Source: Opitutaceae bacterium
GTDB lineage: Bacteria; Verrucomicrobiota; Verrucomicrobiia; Opitutales; Opitutaceae
Length of the DNA: 64,000 nucleotides
Direction: 5' to 3'
NCBI GenBank assembly: GCA_027482185.1
Contig: JAIXWF010000015.1
Span: forward strand, 186,001-250,000
Shown here: positions 50,801 to 58,488 of the stretch, one piece after another
How positions within the stretch are numbered: position 1 is the first letter of the stretch
Layout: every line of letters begins with the position of its first letter
Made by a program: the position numbers and the translations under genes
Notes under the pieces: generated by a model
Databases searched by the model: none
What the model was told of the DNA's origin: nothing
The model's input: the letters and a program-made list of their open reading frames with translations, nothing else

Positions 50801-51279
50801 GGAATGTCGGTGATGAAGTAGTCGCGCGTCGTCGTCGCCGCGCCGATGCCGCGCACGCGGTTGTTGGCCTGCGGATTCTCGCGGCTGTCGGATTGGTCGG
50901 GCCGGCCGCCGGCCGTCGCGCCGCCGGCGAAATTGCCGGAAACGCCGCCGACCTCCGTGCCCGTGGTGAGCGAGAGCAATTCGCCGAGATTGGTCGCGGC
51001 GGTGTCGCGAAGGAATTCGGGCGTGACGATGCTGATGGCCGCGCCGACATCGCGCAGCGCGGTGTTGATGCGCGTGCCCGCAAGCGTGCTCGTGGCGGCG
51101 TAGCCGACATGTTCGTCCTCGGTGACGACGAAGGGATTGAGTTTGAGCGTTTCCTCGGGCGCGGCGTTCGGCGCGGGCAACGCGGGCGGCTTGGCGGGAC
51201 CGCCGTCGGTCTGGGCGGAGGCGGCGGCGCCGCACAGGCAGCCGGCGGCAAGGAAGGAAGCGACGAAGGTAGTCTTCAC
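47809..51279 (-). CDS. large TonB-dependent receptor of the sulfatase operon
   Basis: 1156 residues from a GTG at 51279, which begins a good signal peptide (VKTTFVASFLAAGCLCGAAA). The ORF track runs further upstream through non-coding sequence. The TonB-box-like region is EETLKLNPFVVTEDEHVGYA; the plug has LRDVGAAISIVTPEFLRDTA and FDAYNSSGVTISRGPNSLLF. A very long barrel ends in Phe (RWTLASTFTF). No STN domain and no SusD partner are present. It is the typical size of oligosaccharide receptors in Verrucomicrobia and leads the operon with two sulfatases and a beta-helix protein, so the cargo is probably a sulfated glycan fragment. Confidence 0.9.
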   Translation of the reverse strand: MKTTFVASFLAAGCLCGAAASAQTDGGPAKPPALPAPNAAPEETLKLNPFVVTEDEHVGYAATSTLAGTRINTALRDVGAAISIVTPEFLRDTAATNLGELLSLTTGTEVGGVSGNFAGGATAGGRPDQSDSRENPQANNRVRGIGAATTTRDYFITDIPFDAYNSSGVTISRGPNSLLFGIGNPAGVIEGSTVQPQLQRNRTEIGTRFGSMESYRATLDLNRVLEKGRIALRIASVNEQNNYQQEPAFDRKRRIFGALTVVLRDGKKSTWLGKSTVRATGELGDSQSNPVNVIPPVNSMLNFFQPPNPAIAALPGTAVNPRLVVGSPTYSYRPRVTVDNRQSSAAIVAANPGIGVPYFIQIPVVFDTPGQAAPGYASSNNPALAGIAGIMGRIRYAQNPNGREAIDTFYSGSVVPTGFVATTLQNRAIFDYRERLLSGGLNHIDQVFQVGNLAFTQELFGGRGGLEIAYDQQRTKSTRQLPFSFGDNGGGAPGGGVAIDVAQYLSNDQPNPNVGRPFVSQQGITDRTQQGLREAFRATAFYRLDLEDRGRKLFGLPLGNHIFTGLHTQHRSDAATFNYATGWTSSTRNLNTDVFQATNSGNFRTTPIVVQYLGPSVLNAATINDVRVTNVVDARLPRSGDTYNVSFFDFTGKRMVTEPMGVSRFLNGNSKSRQLVGSQSFSLKSDFFRNTLVSVVGWRWDHLRTYSSIGNTRNPDDSLNNANLRFDSRPNLDERGRNFTWSTVARLPRTFTKRLPLGMELGGFYNASGNFNPVNVRTNLNGQIIAAPAGTTREYGVLAEFLDRRVSLRVNQFHTVQTNSSNNAQGATTGIYNYPSFMVDRYVTAQTQGIAFNTIPGVVAAGYSSYQQLYAALFQLLPEPTRTLKNMRLNATGTAVLSDGIAGLTDTSDLDARGLEAELVGNITRHWRVSFNVAKQETVVSGSAQLTKQVADAVYANLVKFNLLGIDQGPALPERQTAATRFASNVGNSLAATLARDGAVSPEQRKWRANFTTTYDFRGFENPILKAMSAGTSVRWQDKIAIGSPFLTGQALKEKIVATNKLYTSTSQIADNDPVMQTQFPDLANPFFGKEELAGDFWVTYRRKIFKNVDWRLQLNVRNAWGNGDDIPVTANPDGSLAVIRIPNETRWTLASTFTF

Positions 51280-51478
51280 GGGCTTGGGGATGGGGTTGGA
51301 AAAACGAACGCCGGCGGAACGAACGGCGACGGCGGGGCGAGCGGGGCGGCTCAGCGCCAAGGAGCCCGCGCGCGCCGGATTTGGCGAGCTCGCAAAAAGA
51401 AATTCGCCGCCGTCGACCCGCCCCTCACACAAGGGGATGGATTCCGGCACCGCGCCCTGCATCGTCGACGGCACCCCC

Positions 51479-52270
51479 ATGAAACTCCTTCGCGTTTTGT
51501 TGTTCACCCTCGGTCTGCCGGTGTTTGCCCAGGACGGCTTCGTCCCGCTCTTCAACGGCAAGGATCTCGCCGGATGGGACGGCGAGCCCGGCCTCTGGAA
51601 AGTCGAGGACGGCGTCATCGTCGGCACCAGTGAGCCCGGCCGCCCGAAGACGAATTCGTTTTTGATCTGGCAGGGCACGGCCAAGGACTTCGAGCTCCGC
51701 GCCACGGTCCGCGTCGTCGGCGACAACAACTCCGGCATCCAATACCGCAGCCGCCGCCTGCCCGAGGTCACGCCTTGGACGATTCTCGGCTACCAATGCG
51801 ACGTCCACCCGACCGACGTGCACACCGCCATGACCTACGAGGAACGCGGCCGCGGCATCTTCGGCTACAACGGGGTCGACGTCGTCATGGACCCGACCGG
51901 CCAGCGCTGGCAGGTCGGCGAACGCCCGCGCGTCGTCGCCGACATTTCGCAGTGGAACGAGTTCACCGTCATCGCCCGCGGCAATCGCCTCGAGCACAAG
52001 GTCAACGGCCGCACGACCTCGGTCTTCATCGACCACGACGAAAAGAACCGCGCCCTCGCCGGGCTCATCGCCATCCAGCTCCACGCCGGCAACGCGCACA
52101 AAACCTACGTGAAACAGGTGCTGCTCAAGACGCTCGAAGCCGGTCCGGTTCTTCCGTTCAACGAAGCCGCCCTGCCCGCCGGCGCCAAAAAGATCGACAA
52201 GCCCAAGGTCGTCTCCGCGCAGGGCAAGAACCCGCCGGCCAAAAAAGCCGCCACCCCGGACAGGAAATAA
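51479..52270 (+). CDS. secreted DUF1080 (3-keto-disaccharide hydrolase-like) protein
   Basis: 263 residues from ATG 51479 (signal MKLLRVLLFTLGLPVFA). The DUF1080 jelly-roll, a LamG-like fold, starts with FVPLFNGKDLAGWDGEPGLW and continues KVEDGVIVGTSEPGRPKTNS, NSGIQYRSRRLPE and YEERGRGIFGYNG. Family members bind or hydrolyse oxidised sugars and are abundant in glycan loci of Verrucomicrobia and Planctomycetes. It is divergent from the TonB receptor with a 199-base shared upstream region. A Lys/Ala/Pro-rich tail follows the domain. Confidence 0.9.
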   Translation: MKLLRVLLFTLGLPVFAQDGFVPLFNGKDLAGWDGEPGLWKVEDGVIVGTSEPGRPKTNSFLIWQGTAKDFELRATVRVVGDNNSGIQYRSRRLPEVTPWTILGYQCDVHPTDVHTAMTYEERGRGIFGYNGVDVVMDPTGQRWQVGERPRVVADISQWNEFTVIARGNRLEHKVNGRTTSVFIDHDEKNRALAGLIAIQLHAGNAHKTYVKQVLLKTLEAGPVLPFNEAALPAGAKKIDKPKVVSAQGKNPPAKKAATPDRK

Positions 52271-52316
52271 AGGCGATTGCCGACCAACGGCATCGGCTCG
52301 CGCGCGAGCCCGCACA

Positions 52317-52390
52317 TGGAGCGGGCGGAGGGAATCGAACCCTCGAGACCAGTTTGGAAAACTGGGGTTTTACCACTAAACTACGCCCGC
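52317..52390 (-). tRNA. tRNA-Gly (anticodon TCC)
   Basis: 74 bases including an encoded CCA. Acceptor stem GCGGGCG/CGCCCGC, D-arm AGTTTAGTGGTAAAACC, anticodon arm CCAGT-TTTCCAA-ACTGG giving TCC, T-arm GAGGG-TTCGATT-CCCTC and discriminator T. All elements are canonical. It decodes GGA and GGG. It lies between the DUF1080 gene and the phosphoribosyltransferase gene. Confidence 0.95.
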
Positions 52391-52430
52391 GTGGCGCCGG
52401 TGGGGAAACTTCCGCCGGCACGGGCGCCGG

Positions 52431-52862
52431 TCAAGCCTCCACTCCGGCCGCCGGGCCGTACGTCTTCCACGGCCACTGCACGCAGCCGTCGACGTCCCGG
52501 ATCAACGCAAAGTCCGTCTTCCCCTTCAGCACGAACGGCAGCACTTCGGTCGTCGCCGGCAAAAGGGCGCGCGCCGCGTGCCAGCTCTTCCCGCTGACAA
52601 ACACGTCGTCGACCAACAGCACGCGTCGCCACGCGCCCAAGTCGGGCACGGCCGCCAGCAGACGCGGGGCGTCGAAACGCGGCGTGTTTGCTTCGTCGCG
52701 GTAGTTGAGCGCGATCGTCTTCAGGCCGACGCCGAGCCGCTGCGCCACCAGCGCCGCCGGCACCGTGCCGCCGGTCGCGATCCCGACCACGCCGTCGATG
52801 CCCGCGGGAAACCGCCACGCGGCCAGCCGCGCCACGATGTCCTCGAACGCCAGCGGCGTCAT
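52431..52862 (-). CDS. phosphoribosyltransferase-family protein (type I PRTase fold)
   Basis: 143 residues from ATG 52862. The PRPP-binding motif is VLLVDDVFVSGKSWHAA (81-97), preceded by GVVGIATGGTVPAALVAQRL. The short length and the C-terminal LPFVLKGKTDFALIRDVDGC-VQWPW pattern resemble GPT/xanthine-guanine-type salvage PRTases, whose substrate pocket contains a WPW-like hydrophobic end. It would transfer a 5-phosphoribosyl group to a purine in the cytoplasm. Its ATG overlaps the stop of an upstream small membrane-protein gene (4 bases), suggesting a linked function such as uptake and salvage of the same base. Confidence 0.85.
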   Translation of the reverse strand: MTPLAFEDIVARLAAWRFPAGIDGVVGIATGGTVPAALVAQRLGVGLKTIALNYRDEANTPRFDAPRLLAAVPDLGAWRRVLLVDDVFVSGKSWHAARALLPATTEVLPFVLKGKTDFALIRDVDGCVQWPWKTYGPAAGVEA

Positions 52863-53416
52863 GCCGCCGATGTCGCGGTTTTCGGATACAGCCGCACCAG
52901 CGCCGCGTGGATCGCCAGCAGCACGACGAGGCCCGCCGCGCCGCCCGCCACCGACCGGGTGAAGAACGCCAGCGGCGCCCCGATGTCGCCGAAGATCCCG
53001 ACCGCCGCCTGCAGCGCCGTCGTGACGGTCTTCGCCGCCAGATAGGCCACCGGCGCGAGCGCCCAGAAACGCGGCCAACGGCGGGCGCCGGCGGCCACGA
53101 TCAACGCGAAAATCGTCAGCTCCACGCTCAGCACGGAAAGGAACTTCCACGCCGGCAGGCCCGTGAAGAGCAGGTTCACGACCGGCGCGAAGAGCCCGAC
53201 GATCACGCCGAGCCGCGCGCCGAAGAGGTACGCCGCGACCAAGGTCGCCCAGAACATCGGCAGCAGATGCGCGCCGAGCGGGCGATCGCCGGACCACGGC
53301 GCGAGGTGCACCGCGAAAGGAACCAACCACGCCACCGCCAGCAGCACGACGGTGTCGCGCACTCCGGCCGGCTTGAACGTCGCTTGAGGGGCAGTCGCCG
53401 CGAGAGGGGGATTCAT
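52859..53416 (-). CDS. small integral membrane protein, possibly an ECF-type substrate-binding component
   Basis: 185 residues from ATG 53416 with five or six hydrophobic segments (VRDTVVLLAVAWLVPFAVHL, GAHLLPMFWATLVAAYLFGA, RLGVIVGLFAPVVNLLFTGL, FLSVLSVELTIFALIVAAGA, VAGGAAGLVVLLAIHAALVR). Size, number of helices and the Leu-rich N-terminal third fit S components of ECF vitamin or nucleobase transporters, but no diagnostic motif was found, so this is tentative. It is followed by a coupled phosphoribosyltransferase. No ECF ATPase gene is in the window. Confidence 0.65.
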   Translation of the reverse strand: MNPPLAATAPQATFKPAGVRDTVVLLAVAWLVPFAVHLAPWSGDRPLGAHLLPMFWATLVAAYLFGARLGVIVGLFAPVVNLLFTGLPAWKFLSVLSVELTIFALIVAAGARRWPRFWALAPVAYLAAKTVTTALQAAVGIFGDIGAPLAFFTRSVAGGAAGLVVLLAIHAALVRLYPKTATSAA

Positions 53417-53474
53417 GGCGGAGCGGAAAATACGGCGCGACACCGCGCGCGCAAACTCCAATCGTGCCCGCGCC

Positions 53475-54215
53475 GTGAACCTCGTCCTCTTCGAGCCCGC
53501 CGAACTCGCCCGCCCGCTGCCCCGCGGCGACCGGCGCGCCGTGCACCTCCTCGAGGTCCTGCGCCGCCGGCCCGGCGACACCTTCGACGCCGGCTGCGTC
53601 GGCGGCCCCCGCGGCAAGGGCACCGTCGTGGCGATCGGGCCCGTCGCCGTCGACCTGGCCTTCGCGTGGGACGCGGCGCCGCTCCCGCCGCTGCCGCCGC
53701 TCGCGCTCGTTGTCGGCCTCCCGCGGCCGCAGACGGCCCGCGACATCCTGCGCGACGCCACGACCCTCGGCGCGACCGCGCTGCACTTTGTGCGCACGGA
53801 AAAAGGCGAGCCGAGCTACGCCACGAGTTCGCTCTGGTCTTCCGGCGAATGGCGCCGGCACGTGCTCGCGGGCGCGGAACAGGCCTTCGACCCGCGCCTC
53901 CCCGAGGTCACGCACGGACAACCGCTCGCCGCCGCCCTCGCATCCGCGGCGCCGGGCCCCGTCGCCCTGCGCCTCGCCCTCGACAACTACGAAGCGGAGG
54001 TCGGCCTCGCCGACGTCGTTGTTTCTTCCGGACTCGGGGCGGTCCTCGCCGTCGGCAACGAGCGCGGCTGGTCCGCCGCCGACCGCGCCACGCTGCGTGC
54101 CGCCGGATTTACGTTGGTGCATCTCGGCTCGCGCGTGCTGCGCACCGAGACAGCCTGCGTGGCAGGGCTCGCGTTGCTCCGCGCCAAACTCGGCGGCTTT
54201 ACGCCGCTCCGTTGA
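53475..54215 (+). CDS. rsmE: 16S rRNA (uracil1498-N3)-methyltransferase
   Basis: 246 residues from a GTG at 53475 (VNLVLFEPAELARPLPRGDR). The ORF track starts 20 codons earlier, but this start matches the conserved RsmE N-terminus. The N-terminal PUA-like part (RRAVHLLEVLRRRPGDTFDA) is followed by the SPOUT methyltransferase core (GLPRPQTARDILRDATTLGA, ALHFVRTEKGEPSYA) and a C-terminal trefoil knot (VVSSGLGAVLAVGNERGWSA, LHLGSRVLRTETACVAGL). It methylates U1498 of 16S rRNA. Its last 17 bases overlap the convergent rsmD gene. Confidence 0.93.
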   Translation: MNLVLFEPAELARPLPRGDRRAVHLLEVLRRRPGDTFDAGCVGGPRGKGTVVAIGPVAVDLAFAWDAAPLPPLPPLALVVGLPRPQTARDILRDATTLGATALHFVRTEKGEPSYATSSLWSSGEWRRHVLAGAEQAFDPRLPEVTHGQPLAAALASAAPGPVALRLALDNYEAEVGLADVVVSSGLGAVLAVGNERGWSAADRATLRAAGFTLVHLGSRVLRTETACVAGLALLRAKLGGFTPLR

Positions 54216-54795
54216 CCGCGGGCGCTGCCGCCGGCGGCGTCCGGCGGAAAAACGACACCGTCGGCTGCCGCACACCTTTGCCCAGGCGTTTCAGCAAGGT
54301 CCAGCCGGGCGGCGCGAGTTCGATTTCGCCCGGAGCTTCGAAGACCACGAGCGCCTCCGGCTTGGGCGCGAGCAATTCCGCCAACTTCACGAACAACCCC
54401 GGCGCCGCCTCCGCAATCAGGTCGTAGGGCGGATCGATGAACACGAGGTCCGGCACCGCGCCGACCGCCGGCACCGTACGCGCATCGCCCTGCACCACGG
54501 TCAAGTCGCGCCCGTCCCGGCGCAGGCTCTTGCAAACCGCGGCGATGTTCTGCCGCACACAGGCCGCCGCCTTGGCGTTCTGTTCCACAAAGACCCCGCC
54601 CGCCGCCCCACGGCTCAGCGCCTCGAGGCCGTAGCCGCCGCTGCCCGCGAAGAGGTCGAGAAACCGCGCGCCGGCCACCCGGGCGCCGAGACTGGAAAAC
54701 ACGGCTTGCCGCATGCCGTCCGTCGCGGGGCGGACGGCGTCGCCTTTCGGAACCGCCAAAGTGATGCCGCGGGCCTGGCCGCCGGAGATGCGCAT
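54199..54795 (-). CDS. rsmD: 16S rRNA (guanine966-N2)-methyltransferase
   Basis: 198 residues from ATG 54795 (MRISGGQARGITLAVPKGDA), which fits the short RsmD N-terminus; the track start at 54888 is not supported. SAM-binding motif FLDLFAGSGGYGLEALSRGA, NPPY-like motif VFIDPPYDLI and the conserved PATDGMRQAVFSSL. It methylates G966 of 16S rRNA at N2. It ends inside the rsmE gene (54199-54215) in a convergent overlap. A separate MBL-fold gene starts divergently 75 bases away. Confidence 0.93.
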   Translation of the reverse strand: MRISGGQARGITLAVPKGDAVRPATDGMRQAVFSSLGARVAGARFLDLFAGSGGYGLEALSRGAAGGVFVEQNAKAAACVRQNIAAVCKSLRRDGRDLTVVQGDARTVPAVGAVPDLVFIDPPYDLIAEAAPGLFVKLAELLAPKPEALVVFEAPGEIELAPPGWTLLKRLGKGVRQPTVSFFRRTPPAAAPAVNGAA

Positions 54796-54869
54796 GCCGC
54801 CGAGGCAAAAGCGCACGCGCCGGTTTGCAAACGCGAAGACCCGCGCAACGCTCCCCTCCCGCTTGCCGC

Positions 54870-55955
54870 ATGCCCGATGAACCGCCATCCGTTTCCCGCC
54901 GCCGTTTTCTCCGCGGCGCCGCCCTCGGTTCAGGTGCGGTGCTGCTGGGCGCGGCGCCGACTTCCCTGATGGCCGCCGCTCCCTCCGCTTTGCGTTTCCC
55001 GGTTTCCGATCACTGCGACGGCCGCCGCTTCTTCAATCCGCGCCGCCACATCAACCGCGATTGGACCGAGGTCATGCGCTGGAAACTCACGTCCTCGCCC
55101 GCGCCTTGGCCCGACCGCATCCCGATCACCCCCGCCGCCCCGCCGCCGGCGCCGTCCGGCCCGGAAATCGCCGCCACTTGGATCGGCCATAGCACTTACC
55201 TGTTGCGCAGCCCCGTGGGCAACGTCCTCACCGATCCGGTCTACAGCGAGCGCGCCAGCCCGGTCGGCTTCGCCGGACCGAAACGCGTGCACGAGCCGGG
55301 CGTCCGCTATGCGGACCTGCCGCCCCTCGATCTCGTCGTCGTCACGCACGACCACTACGACCACTGCGACGTCGCCACCTTGGAACGTCTGGCCCACGAC
55401 CACCCGCGCGCCGTCGCCGTCACCCCGCTCAACAACGGTCCCATTCTCGCCGCCGCCGGCTGGGCGCCGGAACGCATCGTCGAGCTCGATTGGTGGGAGA
55501 GCCGGACTTTGCCCGGCGGCATCGTCGTGCAGGTCACGCCGGCCCGGCACTGGAGCAACCGCGCCACCGGCGCGCGCAACGGCCGGCTCTGGGGCGGTTT
55601 CAACCTCCGGCTCGGCGACCGTTCCGTCCAGGTCGTCGGCGACACCGGCTACGACGAGGTCATGTTCCGCGAGATCCGGCAGCGCTGCGGCGCGCCCGAC
55701 CTCGCGCTCGTCCCCATCGGGGCCTACGAACCGCGCTGGTTCATGTCGGAAATGCACTGCAACCCCGCCGAAGCCGTGCAGATCCACCTCGATCTCGGGG
55801 CCCGGCTCAGCGCCGCCAAACACTGGGGCACCTTCCAGCTCACCGACGAAAGCCGCGACGCCCCGCCCGCCGCCCTGGCTGCGGCCCTCGGCGCCGCGAA
55901 ACTTTCCGCGGATAGCTTCCGGATCCCGCAACCGGGCGAAAGCCTGCGGGCCTGA
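54870..55955 (+). CDS. Tat-exported MBL-fold (UlaG/NAPE-PLD-like) hydrolase
   Basis: 361 residues from ATG 54870, preferred over 54825. The N-terminus carries a twin-arginine signal (SRRRFLRGAALGSGAVLLGA). The metallo-beta-lactamase fold has THDHYDHCD (159-167), TWIGHSTYLLRSPVGNVLTD, RHWSNRATGARNGRLWGGF, GDTGYDEVMFREI and a late AAKHWGTFQLTDE with a further His. The layout and IGHSTYLL start match UlaG/N-acylphosphatidylethanolamine-phospholipase D-like enzymes. The substrate is unknown, but the family includes membrane-lipid and lactonase-type hydrolases, which would fit the lipid-transport genes downstream. Confidence 0.88.
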   Translation: MPDEPPSVSRRRFLRGAALGSGAVLLGAAPTSLMAAAPSALRFPVSDHCDGRRFFNPRRHINRDWTEVMRWKLTSSPAPWPDRIPITPAAPPPAPSGPEIAATWIGHSTYLLRSPVGNVLTDPVYSERASPVGFAGPKRVHEPGVRYADLPPLDLVVVTHDHYDHCDVATLERLAHDHPRAVAVTPLNNGPILAAAGWAPERIVELDWWESRTLPGGIVVQVTPARHWSNRATGARNGRLWGGFNLRLGDRSVQVVGDTGYDEVMFREIRQRCGAPDLALVPIGAYEPRWFMSEMHCNPAEAVQIHLDLGARLSAAKHWGTFQLTDESRDAPPAALAAALGAAKLSADSFRIPQPGESLRA

Positions 55956-56206
55956 ACGCGGTTCCCGGCATGCCGGCCCACCCGGGCGCAGTCCGAAACG
56001 CGAACCGGTTGTCCGCGCGGCCAAGTTTCGACCGTTGCCTCGGAACCGCGCGGGCCCGCGCCTTTCCCACCCCGCGTCCCGGAGCAACATAGCGTTTGCA
56101 CCGTCGTTCCTTTTTGCCAATGTTTGTCCCTCGGTCCCGTGACCGCGGCCGTTTGCCGACTGCCGGCCGCACCATGGGACGACTCTGTCCGCCTCGATTT
56201 TCTCAG

Positions 56207-57733
56207 ATGAACTTCCCTCGCCTTCTCGCCTGCCTCGGCCTCGTCGCCGGGTGGGCGGCTGCGCGGGCGGACGTCGCGGAGCGGGAAAACAACGCGTGGC
56301 CTTTCAAGGTCGCGACGCCCCTGGCCGCCGGCCGCGCCCCGGCCGAATCCGCCGCGGGCCCGATCTGGTTCACCCAAGGCCAAACCGGCGGGACCGGCGG
56401 CACCGTGCGCGGGGTGCGCCCTTTCTGGGTCGAATTCCGCGGCAACGCCGGCGAGCTGCAGTCGGCCCATTTCCTCTATCCGCTTTTCAACTACACCGCC
56501 TACCGCGAGTCCTACCGTTGGGACATCTTCCAGCTTGTGCGCCGGTGGAACCGCCTGCCCGGCGCCCCGGCACCGACCAGCGAATTCGACGACCGCGAGG
56601 AAGCGGAGGTCTTTCCCTTTTGGTTTTCCCGCCAGGGCGCGGACGCCGCCACCACCTACCGCGGCCTCTTCCCGATTTACGGCACCGTGAAACGCAAACT
56701 CGGGATCGAGCGCCTTTCGTGGACGCTGTTCCCGCTCTACGTCGAGAACGAGCGCAACGGCGCCGTGACCACCTCGACGCCGTGGCCCTTCGTTCGCGTG
56801 ACGCGTGGCGCCGCCGAGGGCTGGGCCCTATGGCCGCTCTACGGCCAAGTCAGCCGCCCCGGGGTCTCGCAACACACCTTCGCGCTCTGGCCGTTGCTTT
56901 ACCGTTCGATCCGCGAACCGGATCCGGATGCTCCCGCCGGCACGCCGCGCCACGAAAGCGTCGGCGCCTTGCCCCTCTTCGCGCGCAGCACCGGGCCCGG
57001 CTACGTTTCGCAGGACTACCTATGGCCGTTCTTCGGTTACTCGGAACGCACGCAACCGAAGATCTACCGCGAACAGCGTTACCTGTGGCCCTTCTTCGTG
57101 CAGGGCCGCGGCGACAACGTCGTCGTGAATCGTTGGGCCCCGTTCTACACGCACTCCGCCCGCAACGGCGCCGAGAAAACCTGGTACCTCTGGCCCCTCG
57201 TCCGCCAAGCCAGCTGGATCGACGAAGGCGTCGCCCGCGATCGTGCCCAATTTTTCTATTTTCTCTACTGGCACGAGCGGCAGCGCGCCGCCGGCCGCAC
57301 GCAGAGTCCCGAGGCGCACCTGCTCCACGTGTGGCCGCTGCTCAGTTCCTGGGACAACGGCGCCGGCCGCCGCCAATGGCAGGCCCTGAGCCCGCTCGAA
57401 GTCTTCTTCCCGCGCAACCAAGCCGTGCGCCACGCCTGGTCCCCGCTCTTCGCTCTTGCGCGCCACGACCAGCAGGCCCCCGGCCACACCCGGACCTCGC
57501 TGCTGTGGAACGCGATCACCTACGACCGCCGCGATTCCGAGCAGCGCCGCGAGTTCCACGTCGGTCCGCTCCTCGGCGTCACGCACGAGGGCGCCGCCCG
57601 CCGCATCTCGATCGGCCGCGGTCTTTTCGGCTTCAGCCGCGACGCCGCCGGCGCGTGGCGCGTGTTCTGGGGCGAATTCCCCTCGGCGCCGACCGCGGCC
57701 GCCGCGCCGGCCAACCCGTCCGTTTCCCGCTGA
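56207..57733 (+). CDS. WP(L/F)-repeat exported protein ahead of mlaEFD, unknown function
   Basis: 508 residues from ATG 56207, chosen for a signal peptide (MNFPRLLACLGLVAGWAAAR, cleavage near ARA-D); the ORF-track start at 56096 adds an unlikely leader. The mature protein has roughly 15 copies of a short motif like (Y/W)xLWP(L/F)(Y/F): HFLYPLFNY (89), YRGLFPIYG (151), SWTLFPLYV (171), GWALWPLYG (205), DYLWPFFGY (270), RYLWPFFVQ (291), WYLWPLVRQ (326). The copies are separated by 15-40 residues, with alternating hydrophobic strands. I recognise no family or catalytic motif. The next gene, mlaE, begins one base after its stop, so it probably works with the Mla system, perhaps as a periplasmic or outer-membrane partner. 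Nothing is known from sequence about its fold. Confidence 0.85.
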   Translation: MNFPRLLACLGLVAGWAAARADVAERENNAWPFKVATPLAAGRAPAESAAGPIWFTQGQTGGTGGTVRGVRPFWVEFRGNAGELQSAHFLYPLFNYTAYRESYRWDIFQLVRRWNRLPGAPAPTSEFDDREEAEVFPFWFSRQGADAATTYRGLFPIYGTVKRKLGIERLSWTLFPLYVENERNGAVTTSTPWPFVRVTRGAAEGWALWPLYGQVSRPGVSQHTFALWPLLYRSIREPDPDAPAGTPRHESVGALPLFARSTGPGYVSQDYLWPFFGYSERTQPKIYREQRYLWPFFVQGRGDNVVVNRWAPFYTHSARNGAEKTWYLWPLVRQASWIDEGVARDRAQFFYFLYWHERQRAAGRTQSPEAHLLHVWPLLSSWDNGAGRRQWQALSPLEVFFPRNQAVRHAWSPLFALARHDQQAPGHTRTSLLWNAITYDRRDSEQRREFHVGPLLGVTHEGAARRISIGRGLFGFSRDAAGAWRVFWGEFPSAPTAAAAPANPSVSR

Positions 57734-57734
57734 C

Positions 57735-58487
57735 ATGAGAACCCTCACCCGCGTCCTCGAAGGTATCGGCAGCACGCTGCAGCTCCTCGTCCGGAGCCTC
57801 AGCCATGTGCCCACGTTGCCGCGGCAGTGGGGCCGCTTCATCGAGCAGTGCTACCTCATCGGCTACACCACGCTGCCGATCGTCGCGATTCTGAGTTTCT
57901 TCATCGGCAGCGTGCTCGCGCTGCAGTCCGGCTACTCGATGGAAAATTTCGGCGCGAAGCAGTTCATCGGCTCCCTCGTCGGCCTCTCGATCGCCCGCGA
58001 GCTCGGTCCCGTGATGTGCGCCATTCTCCTCGCCGGCCGCGTCGGCTCCGCCATCGCCGCCGAACTCGCCTCGATGAAGGTCTACCAGGAAATCGACGCC
58101 CTCGAGACGATGAACATCCCGCCGGCCCGCATTCTCGTGCTGCCGCGCCTCGCCGCCGTCCTCGTGATGATGCCCGTCCTTGCCATCATCGCCAACCTCG
58201 TCGGCTGGTTCGGCGGCGCCATCGTCGCGAAGTACACCGACTTCATCGCGATCGATCCGCCCGCCTACTTCGCGGCCCTGCGCCGGTTCATGGAGTTCAA
58301 GGACGTGCTCAACGGCCTGATCAAGGCCGAGGTCTTCGGTTTCGCCGTCGTGCTCGTCTCCTGCAACATCGGCCTGAACACCCGCGGCGGCCCCCGCGAG
58401 ATCGGCGCCTCCGTCACCCGCGCCGTCGTCACCTCCCTGATCCTCATCCTCGTGCTCGACTACTTCGTCACGAAAGCCCTCCTCTGA
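57735..58487 (+). CDS. mlaE: MlaE-type phospholipid ABC transporter permease
   Basis: 250 residues from ATG 57735 (MRTLTRVLEGIGSTLQLLVR). Six or so hydrophobic segments of the MlaE/DUF140 permease, with the family signatures FIGSLVGLSIARELGPVMCA, AILLAGRVGSAIAAELASMK, and the EIDALETMNIPPARILVLPR coupling helix. It forms the inner-membrane channel of the MCE lipid transporter that moves phospholipids to or from the outer membrane. It is followed by mlaF one base after its stop. Confidence 0.95.
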   Translation: MRTLTRVLEGIGSTLQLLVRSLSHVPTLPRQWGRFIEQCYLIGYTTLPIVAILSFFIGSVLALQSGYSMENFGAKQFIGSLVGLSIARELGPVMCAILLAGRVGSAIAAELASMKVYQEIDALETMNIPPARILVLPRLAAVLVMMPVLAIIANLVGWFGGAIVAKYTDFIAIDPPAYFAALRRFMEFKDVLNGLIKAEVFGFAVVLVSCNIGLNTRGGPREIGASVTRAVVTSLILILVLDYFVTKALL

Positions 58488-58488
58488 C

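Noticed and set aside
48268-51633. 1121-aa plus-strand ORF opposite the TonB receptor
   Set aside because: Antisense shadow; composition and absence of domains argue against coding.
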